A stretch of 64,000 bases of DNA. Origin: Bolinopsis microptera (Eukaryota; Ctenophora; Tentaculata; Lobata; Bolinopsidae). Under the pieces are notes generated by a model. That model worked only from the letters and a program-made list of their open reading frames with translations. It did not search any database and was not told the origin of the DNA. The stretch is taken from assembly GCF_026151205.1 (NCBI RefSeq), contig NC_087080.1, positions 16,715,337-16,779,336 on the forward strand, read 5' to 3'. Shown here piece after piece: positions 22,201 through 32,160 of the stretch. The position numbers were made by a program, and so were the translations under genes. Each line of letters starts with the position of its first letter. The first letter of the stretch is position 1.

Positions 22201-25200
22201 CTATTTTTGTAAAGAATGTGTATCTTACATCTTACAAATTACGCAGCCATGGTGTGAAATGTGTATGAAGTTGGAATGTGTATGAAGTTGGTGACTAAAC
22301 TTTAAAAACCCGGCAGCACAAAACCTGGTCTGGAAAACCCTTATCAGTAGAGTGTAGCTGTGCAAATATGATTGCTTCTAGGAACGGTTACCAAATTACG
22401 GCAAATATTCTCCTTCTAGATTAAATATGTTGCATATGTTACACACTAATAGGAACCAGGTTATATTCTCATTATGTGTATTACACACTGTGTAACCTCC
22501 CAAAAACCTGAGCCTTGTCCGCTAACTAACTAATCATAAGATAAGGTCCGAGTATCTGCACTGTAAATTAAATACTTTAGTCCTTGTTATAATCAACTAC
22601 CTGAGTATCTGTAAATTAAATACTTTATTCCTTGTTATAATCAACTACCTGAGTATCTGTAACATTAAATACTTTAGTCCTTGTTATAATCAACTACCTG
22701 AGTATCTGTAACATTAAATACTTTAGTCCTTGTTATAATCAACTACAGTGATATATATATATATTATATATATATATTATATATATATATTATCAACTTA
22801 ATAACACCAGAATGTGTGTGTGTCTGTGTGTGTGTCTGTGTGTGTGTCTGTGTGTAATTTCCGAACGGTTATACAAAAAAAACGGTAATAGTTACGGGAC
22901 TGGTTTTTTCGGTATAGTGCCGACAAAACTCTGACGAAGCCAATAAGCAAATTTTATAAAAATCGGCCGGTGGTAAGTGGTTTAATTGATGGTTTTGTAC
23001 CACAAAATATGTTACATAAAATGGCTTGAGAAGAACGGCAAGAGTTACGGGGCTAGCTCTCTCTCTCTCTGCATATGTAGCGTATATATTACATGGCGTA
23101 TATATTACATGGTCATATAATACTATAAACTTATTAGGGGAGGGAGTGCTCAAACGGTCTGTTTGGACTGTAGAGAGAGTTCATACTTTCATACGACAAT
23201 GTAATGCATGTTCACAAATATGATAGGCTGGTGTGGTGCATGGTGTTAAGGGTTAATTTCTATTGATTATAGATTAAGAATTACTATCTTTTAAGCATAC
23301 TATTGGATACGTGAGGGCACTCCGAATAGAATTGCTCGCCTAATCCGGGTTTTGACTCAGCGGGTAATTACTCCTACCCTTTTTAACTGCGGCAGTGAAA
23401 TCCCGGCCGTAGGCCGGGTTACACTAGTATATACTATATAGTGCAACATTGCTATTCAGATAGGCGATCTGCTCTAACGTTCCCAACATTCGCTATTTAT
23501 ATGTATATTTTAAAATCTATTTCGATATAAGCGGACTATAAGTAGTATTTATTGTATACCCTGTTTCATTTCATATACATAAGAGTGTTGTAGACTGTCA
23601 CTTTTCACACAAAGTTTTTAAAAAGCACATACCAACCTGAACATTCCTGACTCACCTGACACTGTGAGGGGACTAATTAGTGGGACTAATTACCCCTCAC
23701 TGTGAGGAGAGGGGACTAATTACCCCTCACTGTGTCACACACTAACTAGAATGTTGGCTCAATGCCAGCATGTGCAAATACTACAGTTCAAATCAGTTCA
23801 ACTCTAATTTCACACGTTCTAGGATGAGTGGAAGGACGATAACAACTTAGTATAAACCTTCCTTAATCTCACACATTACACTTATTTCTCCCTCAGAATG
23901 GGACACAGCCCATATGTGGGACATATTCCCTGATGTTGCTGTCATTGTCACGTGGTGTGACGTCATAACACGTGATGTGACGACATAACACGTGGTGTGA
24001 CGACATTACACTTATTCCCCCTCAGAATGGGACACAGCCCACATGTGGGACATATTCCCTGATGTTGCTGTCATTGTCACGTGGTGTGACGACATAACAC
24101 GTGGTGTGACGTCATAACACATGGTGTGACGTCATAACACGTGGTGTGACGTCATAACACGTGGTGTGACGACATAACACATGGTGTGACGTCATAACAC
24201 GTGGTGTGACGACATTACACTTATTCTCCATCAGAATGGGACACAGCCCATATGTGGGACATATTCCCTGATGTAGCTGTGATTGTTATCAGTGAGATAC
24301 TGATAGACTGGATCAAACACGCTTTCGTTACTAAGTTTAACGGAATACCTGTGGAAACATACAACGATTACAGGGTTTGTAACTAATTGTTATTATTTGT
24401 AACTAGTAACTAGTAACTAATTGTTATTAGTCACTTTCATTGAAGTCACGCTTTGTAGTGACTCTTTAGGACAAGTTCTCATTTCAAATCAGCTGTGAAA
24501 TGTTTGAAACTAGAAGCACTTATCAACAAAGTGAATACTGAATACTGCCCTAGTAGGTAGGTGAACTCTATTTGATCTGACACGTGACAGTAATTATGTA
24601 ATTACCCAATTAACCCATTATAATAACCACAGTACCAGCTGTATGACGACCTACTGAACCCCCAGCACTTTAAACAGACCTTCAGTAACAGGATGGACCT
24701 CATGGCGAGGAAGATACTATTTATTGCAATGCCACTTGCCTGCCTTACTGTTACTGTCTTATTAGAGGTGCGTACTGAAACCAGGGAATTTGGCAAAACT
24801 TGTGCTCGCTGATAGTTGTATTCTCTCTAAAACTAAAACAAGTCTTTATTGATATAAACGTAGTTAAAACTTGTTATTAAATATTGGATACAACATTAAT
24901 TTAAAATTAATAAGCCCGCTAATATACTAGCCCGTGTTAAACAATGTCCTGCTGTAGTGTATTATTACTCTGTGCTCCAGTGTTATAAATATATATCAGT
25001 AGTCAATGACTAGACATGGTTATTGAAAATTACAAAGAACAAAATGTATATATATATGTATTACTCTGTGCTCCAGTGTTGCCCTGTACTCGCTGTCTTT
25101 ATACACGTCACTCTTAATTAGCAGTACGTGATTTCGTAGGTTTAACACCTGACCACTTGTAAGCCATACCTCTACAGTGTGCGTGACATACCTGTTCGTG

Positions 25201-26519
25201 AGCAGGGACATTATCTGCTCCTTGTATTACGGGCTGTAATAATTAATATAATGTAATTAGAACCTGTATACTAAAATACTGACATATTTGGGGATCACCT
25301 CAGGAATTTGTGTGTTTTAGTTCAAACAAAGAATTCTTTTACACTGTAGGTGTGTATCAAGTATCTGGTCTCATATCTGAAGCGGTCATTAGCAAAACAG
25401 CAATGTTGTTTGTGTTGTTTAGGATGCTATGCTAACGACAGTTACGACGATATGATAACTAATAATAGATATGGTGTAATATACTAATATGGTGTAATAT
25501 AGCATAGTCTACGGCTTACATAAATAAAACATCCTAATAATAATCTCACGGCCTGTTGTATCTTACAAGCTGAGTTAAAAATAGAGTACATATTGTTTGA
25601 TGCTGCGCTGGGTAATTTAAGTGTATGCACAACAGTACAACAGTACAAAATGACACGTACTGTAAATAGTACCAATATATAGTATATACTCTAGCGGTGT
25701 ACTAATATATTGAAATGTGTATCTTATTCACTAGTTGTTAAATTGGAGAAGCAATGAAACGGCATGACGTAGGTGATATCTTCGTAAATAAAATTACATC
25801 TTTAACCTACAAACAAGAAAAATGGTTAGAAACAACGGTAATTCTTACTCACTAGTTATATCTTTATTTTGCAGGTGATCCCAGATGATTTAGAGCTGGA
25901 AACCCACGAGTATCTGAAGTACGGAGCTATAACCATAGTGACACTCTTCATTGTAAAGATAATAAACATGGGACTCATACTGAGGAATGCTGAGCAGTTA
26001 CGAAAAGAGCGCCCAATCTACTCCACCCCAGTTATACCTCCCATAAGGAATGTAAATTCCTCAGTTAAACTGCCTACCTTCCCTCCCTCTACCCCTACTA
26101 CCCCCCTGCTCACTCCTACAGATCCCCTCGCTGCTAGCTCCCTCTCTACTATTGACGAGACTGCTACTAGTTCTACTACTAGCTCAGTAGAGCTAGTTAC
26201 CCTCACTCCCTCCCGTTCTGCTCCAGATTTAACCTCACTTGAACCTCCTTCCCCCTCTAACCTCTCCCCCTCTACTCCCTCACCCTCCAACCTCTCTCCT
26301 TCTCCAGAAGTGTTCTACAGGAACACCTCCGCAGACTCACATTCCAACCATTCCAGGGGCTCCCCTGAGTCTAGTACCTCTGTCAGTTTGCCCACCCTGG
26401 ATTCCCCCGATGGTATTGAGAATGAACCTCCGCTTGAGAATGTGAGGAACTTGAACTCTAATGAGAATATGGGAGAAGGACTCAGAAAGAGAACAGCAGT
26501 GAGTTTTGAAGATCAGTAA
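16293..26519 (+). CDS. TAPT1: TAPT1-like multi-pass membrane protein (10 coding exons)
   Basis: Exons 16293-16355, 16552-16636, 17628-17788, 18270-18438, 19788-19938, 21367-21478, 21846-21927, 24235-24374, 24639-24767 and 25875-26519 splice in phase to 578 residues. Diagnostic family segments are CLDAFLFLFTFLPIR (exon 3), MLYHLIRGQSVIKLYFIYN (exon 4), INSHNKSLLVVMTSN (exon 6), RERFSYTVVLVMVFIRN (exon 7) and WDIFPDVAVIVISEILIDW (exon 8). TAPT1 proteins are ER/ciliary-base membrane proteins needed for skeletal patterning in vertebrates and linked to GPI-pathway or ciliary function in other organisms. The last exon adds a Ser/Thr/Pro-rich cytoplasmic tail. The ATG at 16293 follows an in-frame stop, supporting it unless a further 5' exon exists. 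Introns 2, 5, 6 and 7 are full of tandem arrays that include splice sites. A poly(A) signal lies at 26930. Confidence 0.92.
16612..17515 (+). repeat. 56-bp tandem array including the exon 2 end and its 5' splice site
   Basis: The last 25 bases of exon 2 plus its donor (ATACCAT|GTAAGT) and about 30 intron bases are repeated about a dozen times. Most units are 56 bp; some are 52 bp or shorter, lacking CAAG. The first unit is the real exon edge; the others are decoy donors inside intron 2. The array is interrupted by a hAT-like element at 17088-17366. Confidence 0.92.
17088..17366. mobile_element. hAT-type non-autonomous element (279 bp)
   Basis: It begins CAGTGGCGTAACG and ends CGTTACGCCACTG (13 bp perfect TIRs). 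It is flanked by the 8 bp target duplication TAGTATAC (17080-17087 and 17367-17374). CAGTGGCG-type ends with 8 bp duplications are the hallmark of hAT elements. The interior is G/C-homopolymer rich (GGCGCCCCCCTG repeated) and non-coding. It sits inside one unit of the TAPT1 56-bp array, so the array is older than the insertion. Confidence 0.92.
19105..19365. repeat. TAACCACTAG-type minisatellite in TAPT1 intron 4
   Basis: About 25 imperfect 10-bp units (TAACCACTAG / TAACCAATAG). A related TACTACTAGT array follows at about 19700-19760, just upstream of the exon 5 acceptor at 19788. Confidence 0.9.
20025..21134. repeat. 14-bp minisatellite in TAPT1 intron 5
   Basis: About 78 units of GGGTACATATTAGA with variants (ACTAGA, ATTAAA, and a shortened GGGTACTAGAAGGTACAT form). 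Higher-order order is visible: the run of TACTAGAAGG, TATTAGA, TACTAGA and TATTAAA variants recurs at roughly 20050, 20425, 20590 and 20935. Segments of several hundred bases were therefore duplicated after the units had diverged. Confidence 0.95.
21640..21845 (+). repeat. 51-bp array repeating the exon 7 acceptor (four decoys)
   Basis: Unit: TTTACAG acceptor, then ATAGTTGCGCGGGATG, then AAGAGAGAGGTTCTCCTA. Four copies precede the true exon 7 start at 21846. The decoys read GATGTAAGAG where the true exon reads GATGTTAGAG, and end in TCCTAA where the real exon reads TCCTAT. Because 51 is divisible by 3, a spurious open frame runs through them. Confidence 0.92.
21928..23890. other. TAPT1 intron 7, microsatellites and an unclassified repeat-like block
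   Basis: Four diverged units of about 55 bp (ACCTGAGTATCTGTAA...TTGTTATAATCAACT) lie at 22547-22745. They are followed by (AT)n at 22750-22793 and (TGTGTC)n at 22812-22854. A CCCGGCCGTAGGCCGGG hairpin lies near 23402. No coding exon was seen. Confidence 0.7.
23890..24234 (+). repeat. Duplicated exon 8 acceptor units with CACGTG/TGACGTCA spacer array
   Basis: Two complete decoys of the exon 8 start (CTCAG|AATGGGACACAGCC..ATGTGGGACATATTCCCTGATG) lie at about 23898 and 24017, before the true exon at 24235. Each decoy runs into a 20-bp spacer repeat (CACGTGGTGTGACGTCATAA, some with GACGACATAA). In total about ten CACGTG or near-CACGTG motifs and several TGACGTCA motifs result. Confidence 0.9.
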
Positions 26520-27592
26520 TAAGCTGGTTTTTAACTTATTAGGTTTAAACGTTGTTGATTGAAGAATGAAGAGGGATACACGCGAGTGGTAATTTTTATG
26601 TCAGTTTGAATTTGATTGAAAGACGGAAAGAAATACTATTGTATGGTTGTTGGACGGAGGAAATATTTTAAAATGTTGAACTAGTTGGAACTAGTTACTA
26701 CTACTAGTTACTAGTTACTAGTTACTAGTAACTAGTAACTAGTAACTACTACTAGGAACGTCTAATGATCAACAGTACCGTTTAATTCTGATTAACTTTT
26801 TGGTAGAAAGAGAAAAGGATGGGAATATTATGTATTTATTCTACTTGATATCATTTTTGATTAGGAATTTAAATCATATCTTAGATAATTATTTGAACTC
26901 TTTATAAGTTAATCTCTACATAAACTCTTAATAAAGTTGCCTGTGTTCACTTTGAACAAGTGATTACTATCTTAGCTGTTTATTACAGCTGCTTTATACA
27001 TATAATAATAATTGCATATAAATCTTCTGTTCTTCTGTTATCTTGAAGTAACTTTCATAATTGAAGTAATTTTCAGTTCAGTATTTATAAAGTTGTAAGT
27101 TGTGTTGTGTTACTTTTATTCGTAGCTCTTGTTGGGTTGTTTTAGCTTCTTTTTTTTCAGTTCCTGTTTTTTTTCTAACTTTTTGAGTATTCACAAAACA
27201 GCTTTCAACTGAAGTTGTGTTGACGCACATTAAAAAAGTTAATGAACAAACAATTTTAATTAATTTTCAGTGATACTTGTAATAATTTGATCTTGTTTAC
27301 ACATTACGTCGAGTCTAATAGTTCTGTTTCAAGAAAATTATTAAATTTCTCACAATGCGGCAGTGAATACTCTGAACAAAGCGCAATTCTGCCTTTTGGA
27401 CTATCTTTAGTTAAATTTAGTATTCAATATCAAACTACAGCTGATGTGGTGAATAATTCAACTTATTAAGTTTATTTCCATTTGTTTGCACGTGACAGCG
27501 TGTTATAAACTAAGTACTCGACTAAGTTTAACGACTGAACAGTGAACAGTAACAATAACAGAAGTAGTAACAGTAACATATAACTACCAGAC
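26520..27592. other. TAPT1 3' UTR and PBX-like upstream region
   Basis: Contains the AATAAA at 26930-26935 with GT-rich sequence after it, and a short palindromic ACTAGTTACTAGTAACTAGT array at about 26685-26750. The rest is AT-rich upstream sequence of the homeobox gene. No other gene is recognised. Confidence 0.5.
26930..26935 (+). terminator. Polyadenylation signal of the TAPT1-like gene
   Basis: AATAAA followed by GTTGCCTGTGTTC, about 410 bases after the stop codon. Confidence 0.6.
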
Positions 27593-30500
27593 ATGATTAA
27601 TGGACGAGGAGAGGCGGTTGAGTCTGATGTACAGAGGTCTATATTAGCTAAAAACAGGGAAATACAGCAACAAATCCTCGCTGTGGACACTGCTGACGAC
27701 ACTTTACAGAGGTAGTGTATTATACCACTATAATATACTATTCTATTGAGTGAAGTGTGTTGACACTTCAATTCTCACAGTTCAACATAACACTAAATGT
27801 CTATATAACTATGTATATAAATAATAACTATATGTCAGGTTGTTGCTAGATGAACTAGAGAGACACCCCAATAACTATATAAATAATAACTATATATCAG
27901 GTTGTTGCTAGATGAACTGGAGAGACACCCCTATAACTATATAAATAATAACTATATGTCAGGTTGTTGCTAGATGAACTAGAGAGACACCCCTATAATA
28001 ACTATATGTCAGGTTGTTGCTAGATGAACTAGAGAGACACCCCAATAACTATATAAATAATAACTATATATCAGGTTGTTGCTAGATGAACTGGAGAGAC
28101 ACCCCTATAACTATATAAATAATAACTATATGTCAGGTTGTTGCTAGATGAACTAGAGAGACACCCCAATAATAACTATATATCAGGTTGTTGCTAGATG
28201 AACTGGAGAGACACCCCAATAATAACTATATGTCAGGTTGTTGCTAGATGAACTAGAGAGACACCCCAATAACTATATAAATAATAACTATATGTCAGGT
28301 TGTTGCTAGATGAACTAGAGAGACACCCCAATAACTATATAAATAATAACTATATGTCAGGTTGTTGCTAGATGAACTAGAGAGACACCCCAATAACTAT
28401 ATAAATAATAACTATATATCAGGTTGTTGCTAGATGAACTAGAGAGACACCCCAATAATAACTATATGTCAGGTTGTTGCTAGATGAACTAGAGAGACAC
28501 CCCTATAACTATATAAATAATAACTATATATCAGGTTGTTGCTAGATGAACTGGAGAGACACCCCAATAATAACTATATGTCAGGTTGTTGCTAGATGAA
28601 CTAGAGAGACACCCCTATAACTATATAAATAATAACTATATATCAGGTTGTTGCTAGATGAACTGGAGAGACACCCCAATAATAACTATATGTCAGGTTG
28701 TTGCTAGATGAACTAGAGAGACACCCCTATAACTATATAAATAATAACTATATATCAGGTTGTTGCTAGATGAACTGGAGAGACACCCCAATAAAGCTGC
28801 TTTGGTGGACGTTCTTAAAGAAATATCTCAACAAACTCTCTCCCTGCAGCAAATACCTTCCTTTGAGAATGGTAATTTTGTAAATTTCTATAAAGTCTTA
28901 TACATTTAACAGCAGATTTGATAACATCAGCTTCCAGAATTAGTGTTACATAATAAAACAATTAACATTTCCTCAGAACAACAGATGATACGACTGGACA
29001 GTATGTTAGCCTCAGAGGGGATTACCCGCCCTGAAAATCCCATCATCTTCCCAAATGTAAGTTAACATCGTAATGTTACCTCTTATAGCTCTTATAGTTT
29101 TATATTGCAAAACTTCCTCAATTTGTTTATGAAATCTCAAAATTGAAACGTATTATTTTTAGATCGGCGAATCAGCAGTTGACCAGAGAGAATACCAAGA
29201 GAAAATTTCCATTCTTCGTAAAATATACCAAGAGGAAATGGCAGCGTACGAGAAGGCATGTCAGGAATTCAAAGACCCTGTCTTATCATTGTTAGAACAA
29301 CAGTCCACACTGCGTCCTGTTACCCAGATAGAGAAGGAGCTGTTACTTGCAAACATTCAACACAGATTCCAAGGTAACTATTCTTACCTTATAATTTAAA
29401 TTGTCGCGACCATTTTGCAATCCTTATAATCAAAGGATGTTGCAAAGTTAGCCATGATCACATAGAGTGATAAATATATATATGTCGAATGTCGATGGTG
29501 AAATGATATAATATATATAAGTATTGAGTTTAAAAACCTTGACTCTAAAAGTGGCCTATGGTTGGTCCATGTCCGAATCGGCCCCAACAAAACCTTTCAT
29601 ACGTGATTCTTTGTCAGTTTTTGTCTCGCGTAATCTAGCTAATTTGAAAGATAGAATTTAAAGAATTCCAGGTATGCCTGCATGGAACGCTCTATGACTT
29701 TGTATTAGATAACCAAATTGTAAAATCTCCTCAGGAATTCAGTTACAGCTTAAAGATTCGATATGTCAGGCGATCGTGGTCTTACGAAATAGAATATTTG
29801 ATGTCCGGTAAGTCCATGAGAAAAGTACGTGTATTTTGAACATGATGGGTATTTCTTATCTTTATTTATCCGAACTTACTAATCAATTAGCATCCTTGGA
29901 TCTCCTCAGAATAACATAATTTTTCTGGAACGCGCGATCGCCGAATATAGTTTTGATAGGGTAGCAAACAACTGTTCACAGTTGAAAACGTAGGGATTTA
30001 AGCGCGCGTGGTCGGAATTTGAGTGACTTACTTGGTTCCTGTAATAGGCTGTCAGATTTTAAGACACGTTGAATAAGTAATACAGACACGTTCATTAGTG
30101 GTATAGTTCGACCTGTTCATTCGGTCTACAGGTCCTGGGCTGGTAATTAAATTGATAACATCAGATGGATGGCTGCTTTTTACCGACATATATCTTCACA
30201 ATTCAAATTTCAGACGCAAAAGACAGAATTTCACTAAAGCTGCAACCGTCATTTTGAATGAGTATTTCTATAACAATCTTGCAAATCCTTATCCTAACGA
30301 ACAAGTTAAAGAGGAACTCGCCGCAAAATGCAATCTCTCAGTAGCTCAGGTTGTTATCTTAACTCATCCGCTAATATTGCTACATAATTAGGTTCACGAA
30401 AACCTTGTATTACTTTTTATCACTGTCACTTGTAACTGATGTGTAAGCCTGATTACTCTTCAGATAACCAACTGGTTTGGGAACAAAAGAATTCGGTTCA

Positions 30501-30619
30501 AGAAGAATTACGTTAAAAGCGAAGATGAGCTGAACGTAGAAGAGACACACGAGACTCAGACATACCCTGACACTAATCCTGACAAGGAAATGAGAGATAA
30601 TAATAATCCAGACAGTTGA
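27593..30619 (+). CDS. PBX-class TALE homeodomain transcription factor
   Basis: Exons 27593-27711, 28759-28871, about 28978-29057, 29161-29373, 29734-29809, 30214-30348 and 30465-30619 splice in phase. The N-terminal PBC-A part has [21 protein letters not shown] and [17 protein letters not shown]. The PBC-B part has [19 protein letters not shown] and [17 protein letters not shown]. The homeodomain begins [19 protein letters not shown], has the TALE three-residue loop extension (NPYP), and its recognition helix reads WFGNKRIR, as in PBX/Extradenticle. Members pair with Hox and Meis proteins in the nucleus. The C-terminal tail after the homeodomain is short and acidic (about 40 residues), and the usual poly-Ala linker between PBC-A and PBC-B is absent. 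Intron 1 is mostly a decoy-acceptor array. A poly(A) signal AATAAA lies at 30656. Confidence 0.93.
27836..28758 (+). repeat. 50/62-bp array repeating the PBX exon 2 acceptor (about 16 decoys)
   Basis: Each unit carries an acceptor and the first 30-odd bases of exon 2 (TCAG|GTTGTTGCTAGATGAACT.GAGAGACACCCC). Units alternate between a long form with ATAACTATATAAATAATAACTATAT and a short form with AATAATAACTATAT. About 16 copies precede the functional one at 28759, where CCCCAATAA continues as coding AATAAAGCTGCT. Read as exon, every decoy runs into an in-frame stop. Confidence 0.93.
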
Positions 30620-30655
30620 ATCGGAGGAAACAGCCGAGAAACTTTCTTAAAGTAA

Positions 30656-30661
30656 AATAAA
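30656..30661 (+). terminator. Polyadenylation signal of the PBX-like gene
   Basis: AATAAA 37 bases after the TGA stop at 30617-30619. Confidence 0.6.
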
Positions 30662-32160
30662 TCACAGTTTGTAATTGGATCAATTCAGCCATGAGTTATT
30701 TGCTGGTATGTTTTCATGTGAGAAGATATTATTGTAAACTTCTTTGCTTGTTAAGTTTTTCTGTCGTAGAAAGAAAAGAATGCCGACATTTCTTTGCTTC
30801 AAATGTATTAAACATAATAATTCTAACTTATTTTCATGAGAATTCATTATTGCTAGGGATTTATTTTCATTACAGTATTTATTTATTAATAGCTATGTTT
30901 TATCTTACGAATTGTTTCACTGCTCAATATTATTCGAAAATATTATGAATAGAAAATTGATGCCGATTTAAAACATTATCCGATCATTAATTTTTGAAGT
31001 TTCCATTCCAAAACATCTCATCACTTTCATCATAGATTGAAGATAGCATGATTAAAACTCGGTTATCACATCCCACTGCCAGGTTAACATTGTTACCTGC
31101 GTGTCTAATGCCTTGATTTTATTGCAGATACAACAATAAACACGGTTACTTTAAGGATTTTTAAATAGAAGAGAACTGATTGCTTGTGTCTGGAAATGAT
31201 CTCTCAGTGAATTATTTGCTGCTGATCTGTTTGAAAAGAGTGGGAGGCTGAAACTGGAAAAGTGACAGTAGTGATTGGAAAACGATAAACTTTTCGATGA
31301 AACGCATTTTGGGGAGAGGGCGGTATGCAAGATAACTGCAGATCCTCAATCTCAATGTATTAACCGTGATCTATTGAAGAAGATACTGAATGCATATGCA
31401 GCTTAATGCTTACTTACTAGCGCCTCATTTGGAAAACTTTGTGTGAGATTACCAAGACGTTTGCAGGAAGGAGCGATTTGCTCTCAGAGGAAAAGAGCTT
31501 ATAACACGTGAGTTTACTCTTTAGAAAACAATAACTGTTTAGTTGTTCAACAAGTTGTTAAAGTATTTAAAATAAAACACCAAACAAGATATGATTAGTT
31601 AACGGGTGATACTCTAAAATATTTGTTCCAAATATTAGAGACCGTCGACGAGTCCAACTCGGCGCGTGTCTTGGTAGGTTATAAACCTACAATATGATTA
31701 GAAGATGCTTAAAAGCCAGTGTAATTTCTACACAATAGTAATAGTTATGTGGGGGGGGGGGGGGGGGGGGGTGCCGGGTGGGGGTATGTGTTAACGGGTC
31801 CCTATACCGGCGGTAACAGGTAACTAACCCTACAATTATCAGCTCCACACAATAATTCCTTCATTGATAAATTGCTTTTAACATGTAGTTTAGCCCCGTA
31901 TGAGAGCCAGAAGAAACTGTAGAATTCTGACTATGAAATTGAACTGTTTTTCATTCAGTGTAAACTGTAAGCGAGTAAAACTAATTCATCGACGAGTTCA
32001 CTATTTTAACAAAAAAGTTCTTCAAATTTCAATCAGCTACAAAAACCAAAAAAAATTTACTATTTATAGTAACAGTTGGTTTATGAACTCGGATTGGTAA
32101 GATTAAAGCGTAATAAATGTCCGATTCTCATGATTAGTTGAGAGTTGTAAGCGTGCCTGC
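30662..32160. other. Intergenic, with dispersed repeat copy and a poly-G run
   Basis: No supported gene. It contains the partner of the 2659-2740 repeat at 31597-31692, and a G-homopolymer of about 20 bases at about 31751-31771. The short frames at 30691 and 31900 lack splice context or family similarity. Confidence 0.5.
31597..31692. repeat. Dispersed repeat copy (pair with 2659-2740)
   Basis: Same ordered blocks as the first copy (TTAACGGGTGATAC, TAAAATATT, AACTCGGCGC, GGTTATAAACCTACAA). It has an extra TTGTTCCAAATATTAGAGACC in the middle. See 2659-2740. Confidence 0.7.

Noticed and set aside
27836-28758. CRISPR-like array
   Set aside because: Units are near-identical over their full length without unique spacers, in animal DNA, and contain an exon edge.
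31597-31692. Hammerhead ribozyme
   Set aside because: GACGAGTCCAACTCGG looks like stem II, but the required CUGANGA and GAAA core are absent in both copies and both strands.
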